Both the position numbers and the translations under genes were made by a program. From assembly GCA_001566295.1 (NCBI GenBank), contig KQ964248.1, positions 2,728,001 through 2,792,000 of the forward strand: 64,000 nt of DNA. Direction: 5' to 3'. The DNA comes from Microdochium bolleyi. Taxonomy: Eukaryota; Ascomycota; Sordariomycetes; Xylariales; Microdochiaceae. Positions within the stretch are counted from its first letter, which is position 1. Every line of letters begins with the position of its first letter. The notes beneath the pieces were generated by a model. That model was not told the origin of the DNA. It ran no database searches and saw only the letters and a program-made list of their open reading frames with translations. This document shows, in pieces, positions 1 to 10,559 of the stretch.

Positions 1-374
1 TTTCCTGTCTTGAAATCTTCTGTTCTTATAAAGGCAGTTTTTAGACCTGCGCCACCCTGTCCCGTTTGCTCCGTAATGCACCGTCCAAATTGGTGAAACA
101 TGGTAAAACAAAGTGTGCGTTGTGTATCAGTACAAAAGGAAGAAGTAGTTATCAGAAGAGCACGCTATGCTGGTTCTGAAGCGGTGGCCTGACCGGGCGA
201 AAGGCCGTTGGCAGTCGAAGATGTAGGTCCAGATGCCGCATTTCTCCAGGCCCGGGGCGGTCGTCCGTGGCGCAGTGACCGTCAACTCCGGCCTTGCCCG
301 GAATGGCACAAGTCTTCGGTATGGCATTCTTATCCTGGGAGTCTTGCGCTTTGTTTCAGAGGCTTGTGGCGTCT
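1..374. other. Flank downstream of TEM1, no gene seen
   Basis: This stretch lies beyond the TEM1 stop codon and probably includes its 3' UTR. Only short open frames occur and none resembles a known protein. Confidence 0.5.
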
Positions 375-1423
375 TCAGCAAGACTGGTAAAGAAGTAATG
401 GCTCGCCAACGTTCTCGATTTCCGGAATGGTGCACTTAAGATCAAAGGCTTTCGAAAGCACAATCTTGAAGATCTGTGGAGTTGTTAGCATGGCACGATG
501 CTAAATATGGGCTGGGACGGCCTACCTTTTGCACATTGATGCTGTGACTTGTGCTACTGAAGATCAACGGGGCGCGCATGGCCTTGGCAAACCGCCGTGC
601 CTATGGAGTGTGTCAGTAAAGTCTGTCCAGAAACGTGACAAAACGACCCTATTCGTACCTGGTTCGAGATCTCCTCCTGGTCTTCCCTGGGGAAGTTTAC
701 GAAATGGTCGTATTTCGTGCCAACAAGAACAGGAATAGCGGTCTTGTTGAAGCCACGGCCTTGACGGTACCACTCCTTGATGCTGTTGAGCGTGCTTTTC
801 CTGGTCAGGTCGAACATGAACAGTATGGCCACAGCGTCGTTGCATACGAGGGGAAGCATGTTGACGAATTCCCTCTGGCCACCCAAATCCCAGATGCTGA
901 AGGTGATCTCGGTGTTGCGAATGCTGATGGTCTTCTCCATAAAGTTGACACCGAGCGTCTGGATGTAGTCCTCGTCCCAGCTGCCCTCGACGTATTTGAC
1001 CATGAGCGACGTCTTGCCGATCTGCGCGTCGCCGACCATGCCGACCTTGATGACGACCTGGTTGCGACCGTTTTGCGGCTCCGGCTGACCGCCACTGCTC
1101 CGAGACGCATGGTCGCTGTACTGCGCGGGCTGTCTATCTCCAGCACCCGACAGGCCCGAGGGCGGCCGTGATATCGACTGGGGCTGCTGTGGAATCGGTG
1201 GGGTATCTTGTCTCGTTTGGTGATCCATGTCTTCGGAGTTGTGCTGGTAGTGGGCGCTGCTGGCAAGACCCTGGTCGAGCGATTGGGAGTGGTGGTGAGT
1301 CCGGATCGTGGATTCTGGGTCGGAGTAGACTCGCGGAGAGCTCTCAATGCCGCCAAGAGTGTCGTCGGGCGCGACGTCGAGCGGGTTCCGCGTCGGCGGG
1401 AGTGCGGCGGGTTCTTGATCCAT
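375..1423 (-). CDS. TEM1: Septation-initiation Ras-like GTPase Tem1/Spg1
   Basis: This is the small GTPase that starts the mitotic-exit/septation-initiation kinase cascade at the spindle pole body. Three exons fit: 659-1423, 526-600 and 375-473, with introns 601-658 and 474-525. They give about 312 residues. The P-loop GDAQIGKTS, switch-II WDLGGQREF with the catalytic Gln, the GTKYDH guanine motif and the STSHSINVQKIFKIVL tail are near-identical to yeast Spg1/Tem1 (established family knowledge). Residues 1 to about 125 form a Pro/Ser/Gln/His-rich extension absent from the roughly 200-residue S. pombe protein. It looks disordered and may be regulatory (inference). The start ATG is the first in frame. 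The gene is divergent from the H-protein gene across a 1.9 kb gap. Identity is secure; the exact N-terminus is less so. Confidence 0.95.
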
Positions 1424-3318
1424 GTTGGCGGCAGGGTGGTGTGGAAGTCGCGGGAGAAGGGCGTGGAAGGAGGCCCGAGAGGTCGACGCGCAGGACGCTG
1501 GTGGTCGGCCGTGGAGAGAACGGAATGGCCGCGAGGGCTAGTGGTGAGGGAGCCCTAGATCGTGAAGCTGGGCGGAGATGGCAGGGGCCAGTAGGGCGGG
1601 ATGAGGTTAGATGGAAGAGGTCCGAGTTGAGCCCGAATCGAGATGGGTGGGGTGGAGGGCGGCAGCCGTAGCTCAGCGTCGAGACGGGCTGGCAAGCTGC
1701 AGCTCTGGGTCAGATCAGTGCCGGCCAGGAGCGTTCGCACTGAAATCTTTGCGGGCTGCAGTCAGATCTGCAACGATGCCGCGATGTAAATGGGAGTCGG
1801 GAAAGGCACGACGTCCGTCGAGAAGTGACCGCCTGGGCTGGTGCGAGCAAGCAGGCGGGAGGGGTAGTGTGGGCGGTAGCTGTCGTCAGAGTAAGCCCAG
1901 GCACGCCGCAGTCAAGAGTTCAGCGGAGACGGGCGCCCTCATGCATATGGCTGGCGATGTGTTGACGGAGGTCGGTGATTTCAGCAGATACCAGACCAGA
2001 CCAAGCAGCTGGCGAGAAGGGTGAGGAGCAGTCAGTCAGGTCGTCCAATGTGCTGTCAAACAGCCAATCTGGAGCCGTTGCTGCAAGCACCGAGAGGAAC
2101 ACCTGGGCAACCACAAGCTGACACCCAAGCCAATGGCAGTGCACCACTTATCGATACAACAACAACAACCGCCGCACGTCACAGAGGGTCACCTTGGTCT
2201 GCGTCACGACATTCCTCGCCATCTTTCTTCAGCGACCAGATGCCACCTTCATGCCTCGGTAGTTGCCCACATTCGAAGCCGCAGGCCAGGGTGTGCTGTC
2301 CTCTTCTCCAGCGGCTGGCCTCTGGCGGCCATCACGATGCGGGAGGTTGCGCAACGCGTAGCACGAGCTCAGCGCTTAGCTGCCGAAGCTAGCAACGCGC
2401 ATAAACACAGCGTATCAGGATCTTCCCTGGTCGTGGCCTACATTGAGCAGCACTAGGCACGGATCATGGAGATGACACCTGCTGCTTTCACCTGCACCTT
2501 CTACTTTGATGCCTTGCTTGACCGTCATGTTGCAAAGTCAAAGGAAATCCATGGATGGCATGATGGACGCGCTTCGCTGAAATGCGTCGCTCAGGAACGC
2601 GTCTTGGAGGTCGTGCACCTTGCATGGACGGGAGGGCGGGGCCGTCCCAGGTAGGCAGAATCGCCCACAGCTCTGTGGCGTGGTGGCATCACAGTGCTCT
2701 CAAGCAGCTTGCAACTTCGAGAGGCGATGCTAAGACTGAAGCCAGAGGTTCCTCTGTTTGTTGTCCTAGACTACACAATACATCACATGATCAGAAAGGC
2801 ACGGGAAAGTACTTCCGTGAACATCTAATCCTGGTTTTCTTCTCTTATCTCTTCGCATAAGGAACTTTCGAAATTACCAAAGAAAACTTGAACTTGCAAA
2901 CTGTTCAAGCTCTCAGCTCCGGCCTGAGGCCAATTGAGCCACTTTGATAGGTACGCTCGTACTCGATGGCTTTGACATGGCTGTCGAAGTTGCTCAACTT
3001 CCGAGCACCGTTCCATAGTACCCCAGCGGCGGCAGCCGCAATCGGCATGTGCTGGCTCTGGAAAGTGTGGGGCTGGAGGGAGCGTGGGCCGGTGCTTGCC
3101 GAGATGCACTGTTGCAGACACTGTATACTCTCTGCAAATCACCACCAGAAATCACAGTGCGACTCGATCCTTCCTCAACGTCACCACCCCAGCTCTCTCC
3201 ATAGGCCCACCCCAGATAGCAGACCACTTTCTATCCCCTCCACGAGAGCTTCAATTCCTCGAATATCGGCCTCCTGCTCCGACGACTGACACCACATAAC
3301 AAACTACAGCTCTACACA
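1424..3318. other. Divergent intergenic region TEM1 / GCV3
   Basis: About 1.9 kb containing the 5' flanks of both neighbours. It holds short unrelated open frames and a small CAA-type repeat near 2156-2171. No conserved protein, tRNA or repeat element was recognised. Confidence 0.5.
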
Positions 3319-3968
3319 ATGGCCTCGATCGCTCGTTGCATGCGGGCAGCCCGCCCCGCGACCGTCTCGCGCCTCGCCCAGACCACTCCCTGCGCTGCCC
3401 GCTCTGCGTGGCAGCAGCCCGCCGCTGTCCGCGCCTTCTCGGGATCTGCTGTCCGTACGTGCCCGCCTTGCTGAGCTGTAGATGTGCGATTCTACTGCCT
3501 CGCTTCCAGAAAACCACGAATACCAACCTTGAGGCATAGACTAACCTCTGCTCCCAAACAATAGGCGAGATCCGCAGATACACCCGCGAGCACGAGTGGG
3601 TCGACCTGAGCGCCGACAAGAAGACGGGCGTGATCGGCATCTCCGAGTTCGCGGCCGAGGAGCTGGGTGACGTCGTGTACGTCGAGCTGCCCGAGAAGGG
3701 TCGCGAGGTCAGCGCCGGCGACGCCGTGGGCGCCGTCGAGTCGGTAAAATCCGCCGCCGACATCAACTCGCCCATCGCTGCCACCGTCACCGACGTCAAC
3801 AGCGCGCTCGAGGAGAAGCCGGGCACCATCAACCAGGTGCCCGAGGACGACAGCCACGGCGGCGGCTGGATCTGCAAGGTCGACGTCGGCGAGCAGGGCG
3901 CTCAGGACTTTGAGAAGCTCATGGACGCCGATGCGTACAAGGCCTACGTCAAGGATGTTGGTCACTAA
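3319..3968 (+). CDS. GCV3: Glycine cleavage system H protein, mitochondrial
   Basis: The H protein is the lipoyl carrier of the mitochondrial glycine decarboxylase complex. It shuttles the aminomethyl group between the P, T and L proteins. Two exons, 3319-3454 and 3565-3968, are joined in phase 1 and give 179 residues. Residues 1 to about 46 are Arg/Ala/Ser-rich and lack acidic residues, as expected of a mitochondrial presequence. The mature domain starts around REIRRYTREHEWV. The lipoylation motif GAVESVKSAADI places the modified lysine at about K107. Length and motif spacing match yeast Gcv3 and bacterial GcvH. The gene ends about 410 bp from the convergently transcribed HEM3. Nothing is broken or unusual. 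Confidence 0.96.
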
Positions 3969-4381
3969 GCTACGGTGGTGAAAACCAGAGGAGGAGGAAT
4001 GGAGACGCGGGTGGCTACGGTCAGAGCCCGATCGGGCCAACTCGCGTGGCTCCAGAGAAAAAGACGGAGAAGGGCGTAAGCCCGTTCAACATGTGTACAT
4101 GCGGTTTCGTTCTGCATCAGAGAATCAGCTCAACCTTGTGCCAGTATAAAACAAGACACACTTATCATTTCATCGAGAATGTTCCCATGGGTCAGATGCG
4201 GGTTGATAACCAGGAATCAGTGCTTTTGGATATCCGTGGCAGCTCTATCTGCCAGCCTCTAGCTCTATTGTCGTGGAGTATCGCTTGTCTCGCTGTGCCC
4301 TCTTGGTCGGGTGTTGATTGTGATCCCACAGCTTTTTGTACATGTTACAGACTGCAGTTGGCGAACTTGCATACAAAGTCC
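3969..4381. other. Convergent 3' flanks GCV3 / HEM3
   Basis: This is the 3' UTR space between two convergent genes. No additional gene or structured element was recognised. Confidence 0.5.
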
Positions 4382-5425
4382 TCACGCAGGCACCCACGGC
4401 TCCGCCTCGGCCTGTTTCGCCTCCTTGTCCGCAACAATGACATCCAGGATCTCCTGGGCACCCGCCTGCCGCAGCGCGTTTGCAACCTTGAGCCCAAACT
4501 CGACGGCCTGCTCCTTTGTCGTGACCTTCTCCACGATGTCCGCGTCCGCCGCCTTCTTGCCATCCACGCTCACCACGTTGGCCTTGAGCCGTAGCTCGCC
4601 CGCGTCCGTCCACGACGTCTGCACACCAATCGGCACGCTGCACCCGCCCTCGAGTGTCCTCATGACACTCCTCTCCGCCTCGCCCTCGAGCATGGCCTTG
4701 TCGTCCTGCAGCTTGCCCAGCAGCTCAATCATCTCCTTGTTGTCTTTGAGCGTCTCGATCGCGAGCGCGCCCTGGCCCACGGCATACAGCATGTTGCCAC
4801 CCTCCTCCGTGCTGTCGAGGTACTGCGAGATCCGCGCGTCGAGCTTCATCCGCTTCAGGCCCGCGGCGGCGAGGATCAGCACGCTGTACGCGTTCTCCGG
4901 GTCGTCCAGCTTGCGCAGCCGCGTGTCCAGGTTGCCCCGGACGTCCATGAACTTGAGGTCCGGGTACCGCCGCGAGACCTGCGCCATGCGCCGGATGCTG
5001 CTCGTCCCGACGACGCTGCCCGCGGGCAGGTCGGCCAGGGTCTTGTACTTGCCCTCGAGGGACTTCTTGACGACCACGACGTCGCGCGGGTCCTCGCGGT
5101 CCGTGATGCACGCGACGACGCAGTTCTCCGGGAGGGTCGTGGGCATGTCCTTGAGGCAGTGCACGATGAAGTCGACCTTGCCGGCGACGAGCTCGGCCTC
5201 GAGCTCGTTGGTCCACAGGCCCGTCGTGCCGAAGTTGTAGAGCGCCGTGATCTTGTCCTTGTCGGCGGTCGCATCCTGGGGCTTCACCTGGAACTGCCGG
5301 CCCGGGTAGAGCCCCTCGAGGGTCGCCTTGATCGCCTCGGCCTGCACGAGGGCGAGCAGCGAGCGCCGCGTGCCGATGCGGATCACGCCGGAGGCGGCGG
5401 CCTGGGGTTCTGTGGCTGTCGACAT
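4382..5425 (-). CDS. HEM3: Porphobilinogen deaminase (hydroxymethylbilane synthase)
   Basis: This cytosolic heme-pathway enzyme joins four porphobilinogen units into hydroxymethylbilane. It is a single exon of 347 residues, close to yeast Hem3. Domain-1 motifs IRIGTRRSLLALVQAE and LYNFGTTGLWTNELE are present. The catalytic aspartate lies in VHCLKDMPT (about D93); many homologs have HSLKD here. The Arg-rich SSIRR and RGNLDTRLRKL segments bind the growing tetrapyrrole. The dipyrromethane cofactor cysteine is in LEGGCSVPIG (about C262). The first ATG is used and an intact stop follows PWVPA. Upstream is 1.8 kb of divergent spacer. Confidence 0.97.
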   Translation of the reverse strand: MSTATEPQAAASGVIRIGTRRSLLALVQAEAIKATLEGLYPGRQFQVKPQDATADKDKITALYNFGTTGLWTNELEAELVAGKVDFIVHCLKDMPTTLPENCVVACITDREDPRDVVVVKKSLEGKYKTLADLPAGSVVGTSSIRRMAQVSRRYPDLKFMDVRGNLDTRLRKLDDPENAYSVLILAAAGLKRMKLDARISQYLDSTEEGGNMLYAVGQGALAIETLKDNKEMIELLGKLQDDKAMLEGEAERSVMRTLEGGCSVPIGVQTSWTDAGELRLKANVVSVDGKKAADADIVEKVTTKEQAVEFGLKVANALRQAGAQEILDVIVADKEAKQAEAEPWVPA

Positions 5426-7200
5426 TGTGTGCGCGGCTGGCTTTCCCTGCTCGGAGCAGGATTCTGGTTGTCTGGTAGTTTTTTGATGAGCAGAAGCCGA
5501 AGTGATGTTAATAGCAATCGGAAGCTGGGCTCAAGGGTCCCCGTTTGGTCTTCGAACCCGAGGGGCAAGTTCTTGGTGGGGTCCAAAGCGCGGGCCCTTG
5601 TGCGGCCGCTAATTCTGGGGACGAGAGCTGTGGGACAGCTCGAGACAGCGAGGGAGTGGTTCGAGATCTCTAAGCTGAGCTCAAGGTATGCAGGTGAGGT
5701 AGGTATACGGCAAACCGAAGCAGATATAGCTCTTCTCACGCTCCTGGCATGAAGCCAGAGAAGATTGGCACGCCTGTTCACGCGTTTGCTGTTCTGTGCC
5801 TGGGGCATGGGACCGTCTGAAGCTGCAGGGTCTTGGCTCCGTTCTCGGACACAGGCAGCTCTCTCAATTCGGGTGACGTTGCAAGACTGCTCATTCTTGA
5901 GCACATTACCTCTCTGCTCGCAGTCACTCACCATCTCCGAAGCTCATCTGAGTATATTAGGTTTGACATCTTGAAATAGATGCCCTGACCCGAAATTTAT
6001 GCGATTATTCATTTCTGGCTGATTGAGCCCTGATAGTCACACGATATTTCCTTGAAACATAGGAACTTGCATTTATATAGACCACAACCGAGAATCAAGT
6101 CTTAAGGCTACGACTCCCAGTTTCTATGAGTGCACTTGATCCCCGAGTCGAATCTTGAAACACTTGAAGAGGTTCAGATGAATGAAAGATATCCCCAGGC
6201 ACATTTCAGGCATGCATTTGTCTATCAATTATGCGCAACTGCCTTGTGTAGGTGTACATTCCCAAAAGTAACACAAAAAGGATAACCCGCGCATGTGCGT
6301 ATTGGATAACATCGCAGAACGTGTTGTGTTGCGAATCAATGAATGAGATACTCTACTATGTGTGCTTGCACTGAAGATGGGAGCAGAAGGGCCACGTCGA
6401 CTCCCGCTTCGTGACGTGCGAGCTCGTTAGGCGGGCCAAGTGATGGTCTTTGCACGACACAATCAGCTCCCGATCTTCCTCGCAATGGAGCAAGCAGATC
6501 AATTGGCAGCTCCAGAGCGGACTCAGAAGATGCCATTGTCTCCAAGGGAACTTCTGTGTGTATCAAATGCTATAACGTATCACAGAACGTCGCCAAGTCT
6601 CCGTCCGGACTGGACGGAGATCTGTCCAACAGGACGACACCAAGTCCCGATATCCGATCTCGTGCGACACGTGCTGTAAGGCTAGACAACGTGCGACTGT
6701 TGACTCGAGGGTGAAAGGTCCAAGATTGTCTCACACAACACACATGACAGCAGACGGTGATAAGTCATGTATCTTGTAGTGTTACAAACCAGCCTGATAT
6801 CCGTTCTTGAGCAACAGGCCCGGCATCAAGAACCTGGTGGAAAGGCACAAAATCTGCGAATGGATCCAGCAGCTTGAAGCTCAATGGATGTCGGCTCGTG
6901 CCATCGAATCGGATACCTTGAGCGGGCTTGTGCCCGTGTTATACGGGACGACGTGTTCGTTGGTGATGGACATAATCATCCGAAGGCATGGCATTCTCGC
7001 TAAGTCTTTCATCTGTGAAGCCATCAGATACTGGAGTATAATCGGCAGTTTCCAGTCACGTATATAAACAGGACCGAGAGGGGATTGCAAGAACTTACGC
7101 TTCAGCAGCAAAGACGGCAATAACAGCAAAACTCATCATACCAAGCACGTTTTCATCAATAACAAGCCCCCCACCGACCACCAGCTTCTCCTCCACCACC
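5426..7200. other. Divergent intergenic region, HEM3 / secreted protein
   Basis: About 1.8 kb, AT-richer in 6000-6350. No convincing coding sequence, tRNA or repeat was recognised. It should contain both promoters; a TATA-like element near its right end is listed separately. Confidence 0.45.
7061..7068 (+). promoter_or_regulatory. TATA-like element of the secreted-protein gene
   Basis: TATATAAA lies 133 bp upstream of the ATG at 7201. Position and sequence fit a core promoter TATA box. No transcript data support it. Confidence 0.4.
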
Positions 7201-8073
7201 ATGAAGTTCTCAGCATTCATCTTCCCCGTCACCCTGCTGGCCAGCACAGCCGTCGCACGCGTGCACTTCCCTCGGCAGGACCCTGCCGCGCCCCAGCCCG
7301 TACCCGCGCCTGCACCTGCTTCAGCTCCTGCTCCGGCTCCCGCACCAGCACCAGCACCGGCCCTACCACCGGCTCCAGAAAGCCAGCCAGCTCCCGCACT
7401 GCCACCGGCTCCGGAGAGCCCTCCTCCTACCCCCGCAGAGCCCCAAGTCCCTCCATCCGTGCCGCCTGTGCAGCCGAACCCAGGCCCGGACCCCGTGCCA
7501 GTGGAACCGTTGCCGGCTCCGGCCGAGCCGGTCCCCGTCGACGGGCCGAACTGCGGCAAGGGGTATACTTACTGCGGGTATATGCTGTCTGAGGGCGGGC
7601 ACAGTAAGTTCTCTTTGTTATGGCAGAGGGGTTTTATCCTCGCTTTTTCTCTGTCTTTGTTATATCTCCGGTTCTGTATAATTCCATCCCCGAGGACCAT
7701 AGCAGCGAGGCCGCTTTCGCTCTCCTCCTGCCTTGCCTTCCTCATATATGACAAAAGCTCCTTTCTCAAAGTCAACTGTCCAACCACCAAACAGACACAA
7801 ACGCACAAACTGACACATACTCACTCTCGCGAACAATAAACAGACTTCACCCCAGAGCAGGTCAGCAAGGCCTACTGCGACGGCCTGGCGGGCAACTGCG
7901 ACGCGACCGCGTCGTCGTCCAAGACGGACGTGAGCCAGGCCGTGTTCGTGTGCCTTGACGACGCGCCCAACTCGTCAGTGCAGCTGCTCTGCGCCTGCAC
8001 GGGCCGGTGCCTCAACGAGGCCGAGACCAACCACATCGCCCACTGCGACTCGGCGTGCTACAACAGCAACTAA
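7201..8073 (+). CDS. Small secreted cysteine-rich protein with Pro/Ala spacer
   Basis: Two exons, 7201-7603 and 7844-8073, are joined in phase 1 (intron 240 bp) and give 210 residues. Residues 1 to about 19 are a clear signal peptide (FSAFIFPVTLLASTAVA). A spacer of about 95 residues follows, made of Pro-Ala repeats with blocks such as PALPPAPES. The C-terminal domain of about 95 residues holds ten cysteines, enough for five disulfides. It begins NCGKGYTYCGY and ends ACYNSN. The GYTYCGY...GH start resembles many unnamed secreted ascomycete proteins (from memory, not searched). No enzyme motif is visible. Likely secreted to the wall, medium or a host interface; a candidate effector or wall protein only by architecture. 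A TATA-like box lies 133 bp upstream. Confidence 0.85.
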
Positions 8074-10559
8074 AGGAGGCGGGGGGCGGGGGGAAGGGGA
8101 CTCAAGAGCAGATTGATAATTTTCCAAAAGGAAAAATTGCGGAGGAAGCAGGCATGTGGTCCGATCACACATCCACACTCTTTGAGCCATTGATGGAATA
8201 ATCCACGATGGCTGGCCTGGAGACTGAGGAGACAAAGGACATGAGATATGAGCTACGAACCGAAGGCTGCTTACCACTGTCACCTGTGAGGACCAGAAGA
8301 ACCCATCCTGCAGGTTGGATACATTCATTTAAAACCAGGATACCAGTCCTTGCTGATAACACCCAGGGTAAGGAAGGATACAGTAAACAAACAGAGAATT
8401 TAATCACTCCTTTCATCAAGATCCTGGCTGCACCTCCGTGCCAGTGCGCGCTTCAACGTGCAGGCATCGACCTGGACCTTTCGTAGAAGCTGCTCTATGC
8501 TCGTGAGAAACAACAGAATATCCAACAGAGAATGTGATTCTGTGGCATGTGCAGCCCTGTCCATGTTGCGTGGCATGTCGGCGTTGGGACGTGCAGCTCG
8601 GCAGATATACAATGTCTCATACACCTCCAATGCCATCATGTGAGCAGCTGGAGTGCTTGTCTCGGAAAAGGCACCGGCGGAGTTACATCCGTCACAGCAC
8701 ATACCTTATTTACGGGTCAAGTTCTTATCAGGCAGCCCTCTGCATTGGAGAGACCTCCGACCGCCTCCTACGTGATCACGGCATTTCGCAGCTCAGCAGA
8801 AGATAAACGAATAGCCCTGTTCAGGTGTGTGCAGTTGTTTGGTGGTCAGGGTGTGTCGAGGAAACATGGGAGCGAGGCAGAGAGCTAAACAAGCCATGCA
8901 TTAGCGGCCGTTATTTTGACTCATTCTGTGCAACCGATGTATCGAGCAGAGTGGCCAACGTTGTTCTCAAGGGGTCTGAGCAGGGCTCGACGGGAGACGG
9001 GAGTGCTGGAGAGGGCTAGTTGCCAGATACTCGGCAGGGTTGATGGCTCATGGACGACGAGCGTGGTTGCCTTGAGGGTATGAATGATTCTGAGCCATTC
9101 TGACTGATTGCAGCCACATTTTGGGCAACAGCTCCGGCACTCGAGGTGACGTCAACAAGCGTCAGTCTGGCGTGCCTGCTTTTCCTACTGACATGCGGAC
9201 CACAGTCGTCTGGCAATTCTAGCGAGCACAGAGTGTAGCTCTGGCTTCTGCTCCGTGCTGCCAGCGACGGCCCGCGATTCTGCAAGTCGGCATGATCTTG
9301 TCCGTCTTACCGCGAATTCACGAATGCGACCTCTCGCCCAATCGTGGCAGGGTGGGCGTCTGCCTGCCACAGCCGAGGACCCCACTGGCAGGTTGACATG
9401 GGGCCGCTGAGGTCGGTGGAGCGCAATTTGGGCAGGCTTGGTGAGTTCCTGGAGCCAAGAAACCGAGGCGGCGCCCCGAGACGCAGGCGCCCAAAAAGTC
9501 TATCCGTCGCGAACCAGGATGGCAGAGCGAGCATCGGGCGCAGTGAGCCCCGGTTGCACTGAAGTCGCGGTGAGGCAGTCGAGAGGCGGCCGGGCTCGGC
9601 ATGCGGGCGGGAGCGGCAGGGCTCACCGGCTTCGTGGGCAGCGGGAGAGATGGCCACCGCAGTTGCTCACAAGATGCTGCCGGAGTCGAGAGGCACGACC
9701 TCCGCCGTTGCGTTGCGTTGCGTCACACCCCTGCGACGATGGTGGGGGGGTTTCTGGAGCTGTCGAACTGACTTGCATGCACCTTGCAGGCCGGGCAGCC
9801 CGCGCTAGGTCGTGCAGGGCAGGTCTCCGCCCACCAGCATGATCCCAGCATCATCATCAGCAGCGACTGCCCTCCGTACATTCGTACCTTGACGCAGTGC
9901 AGATACGCAGACGTGCTGAGTACCCAAGTCAGTGCACAGAGTATTACTAGGCGTGACCAGCTCGCTATTGTTGCCGTCGTCGTTTGAGTAAAGGTGTCCG
10001 TCCCATTGCCTCGTCTTCTTCATCTCGGCCCATCCGGTTGCTGTGCCAGTCCGGCCGAGTGCTGTTGTCTTAACATTGCCCATTCCTCCCGAGCTGCACG
10101 CCTCCGCTATCACGATCCGAGCAGCGCCCCACCGGGCCGCTTGCTCCTCCACCCACCGACCTGACCTTAGCCCGGGCCCAGCGAAATTTCCTGGAGCTCC
10201 CAGTCTCGGTCTTGGCTCTTCTCGTTGCCTCTTTTCTTCTTTGATCTCCAGTTCAGGCCTCAACACGCTTCCTCTACGGGCCATCCTCTGCACGCCCAGC
10301 AACATCTCGATAGCCGGCCGTTGCGCAAGCCTTCTCGCCCGCACCTCACCGCCGAAATCGCCTGCGCTCGGACACGCGCGTGAGCGGTGCCCCCCCGAAA
10401 CCCGGCCAACACCACCTCCGGTGCAGTTTTCGCCCTTGCGTCATCTCACAGACCGGCGCAACTCTGCCTCTGGCACTGCGTACGATTTTTTGTGCAGCAG
10501 CCCTTCCGGGCGGAGGAAGAAGATTTGTGAGCTCGGAAAGTGCCCATAGGAGCGCCATC
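8074..10559. other. Long intergenic region upstream of the ABC transporter
   Basis: About 2.5 kb with scattered short open frames on both strands and a GC-rich part at 9300-9800. None looks like a conserved protein. A palindromic CRE-like TGACGTCA occurs at 9147-9154. The last 180 bases upstream of the transporter ATG are open in the same frame but hold no in-frame ATG. The right half probably contains the transporter promoter and leader. Confidence 0.45.

Noticed and set aside
635..1171. 178-codon plus-strand open frame
   Set aside because: It is antisense to TEM1 exon 1, whose protein is near-identical to known Spg1/Tem1.
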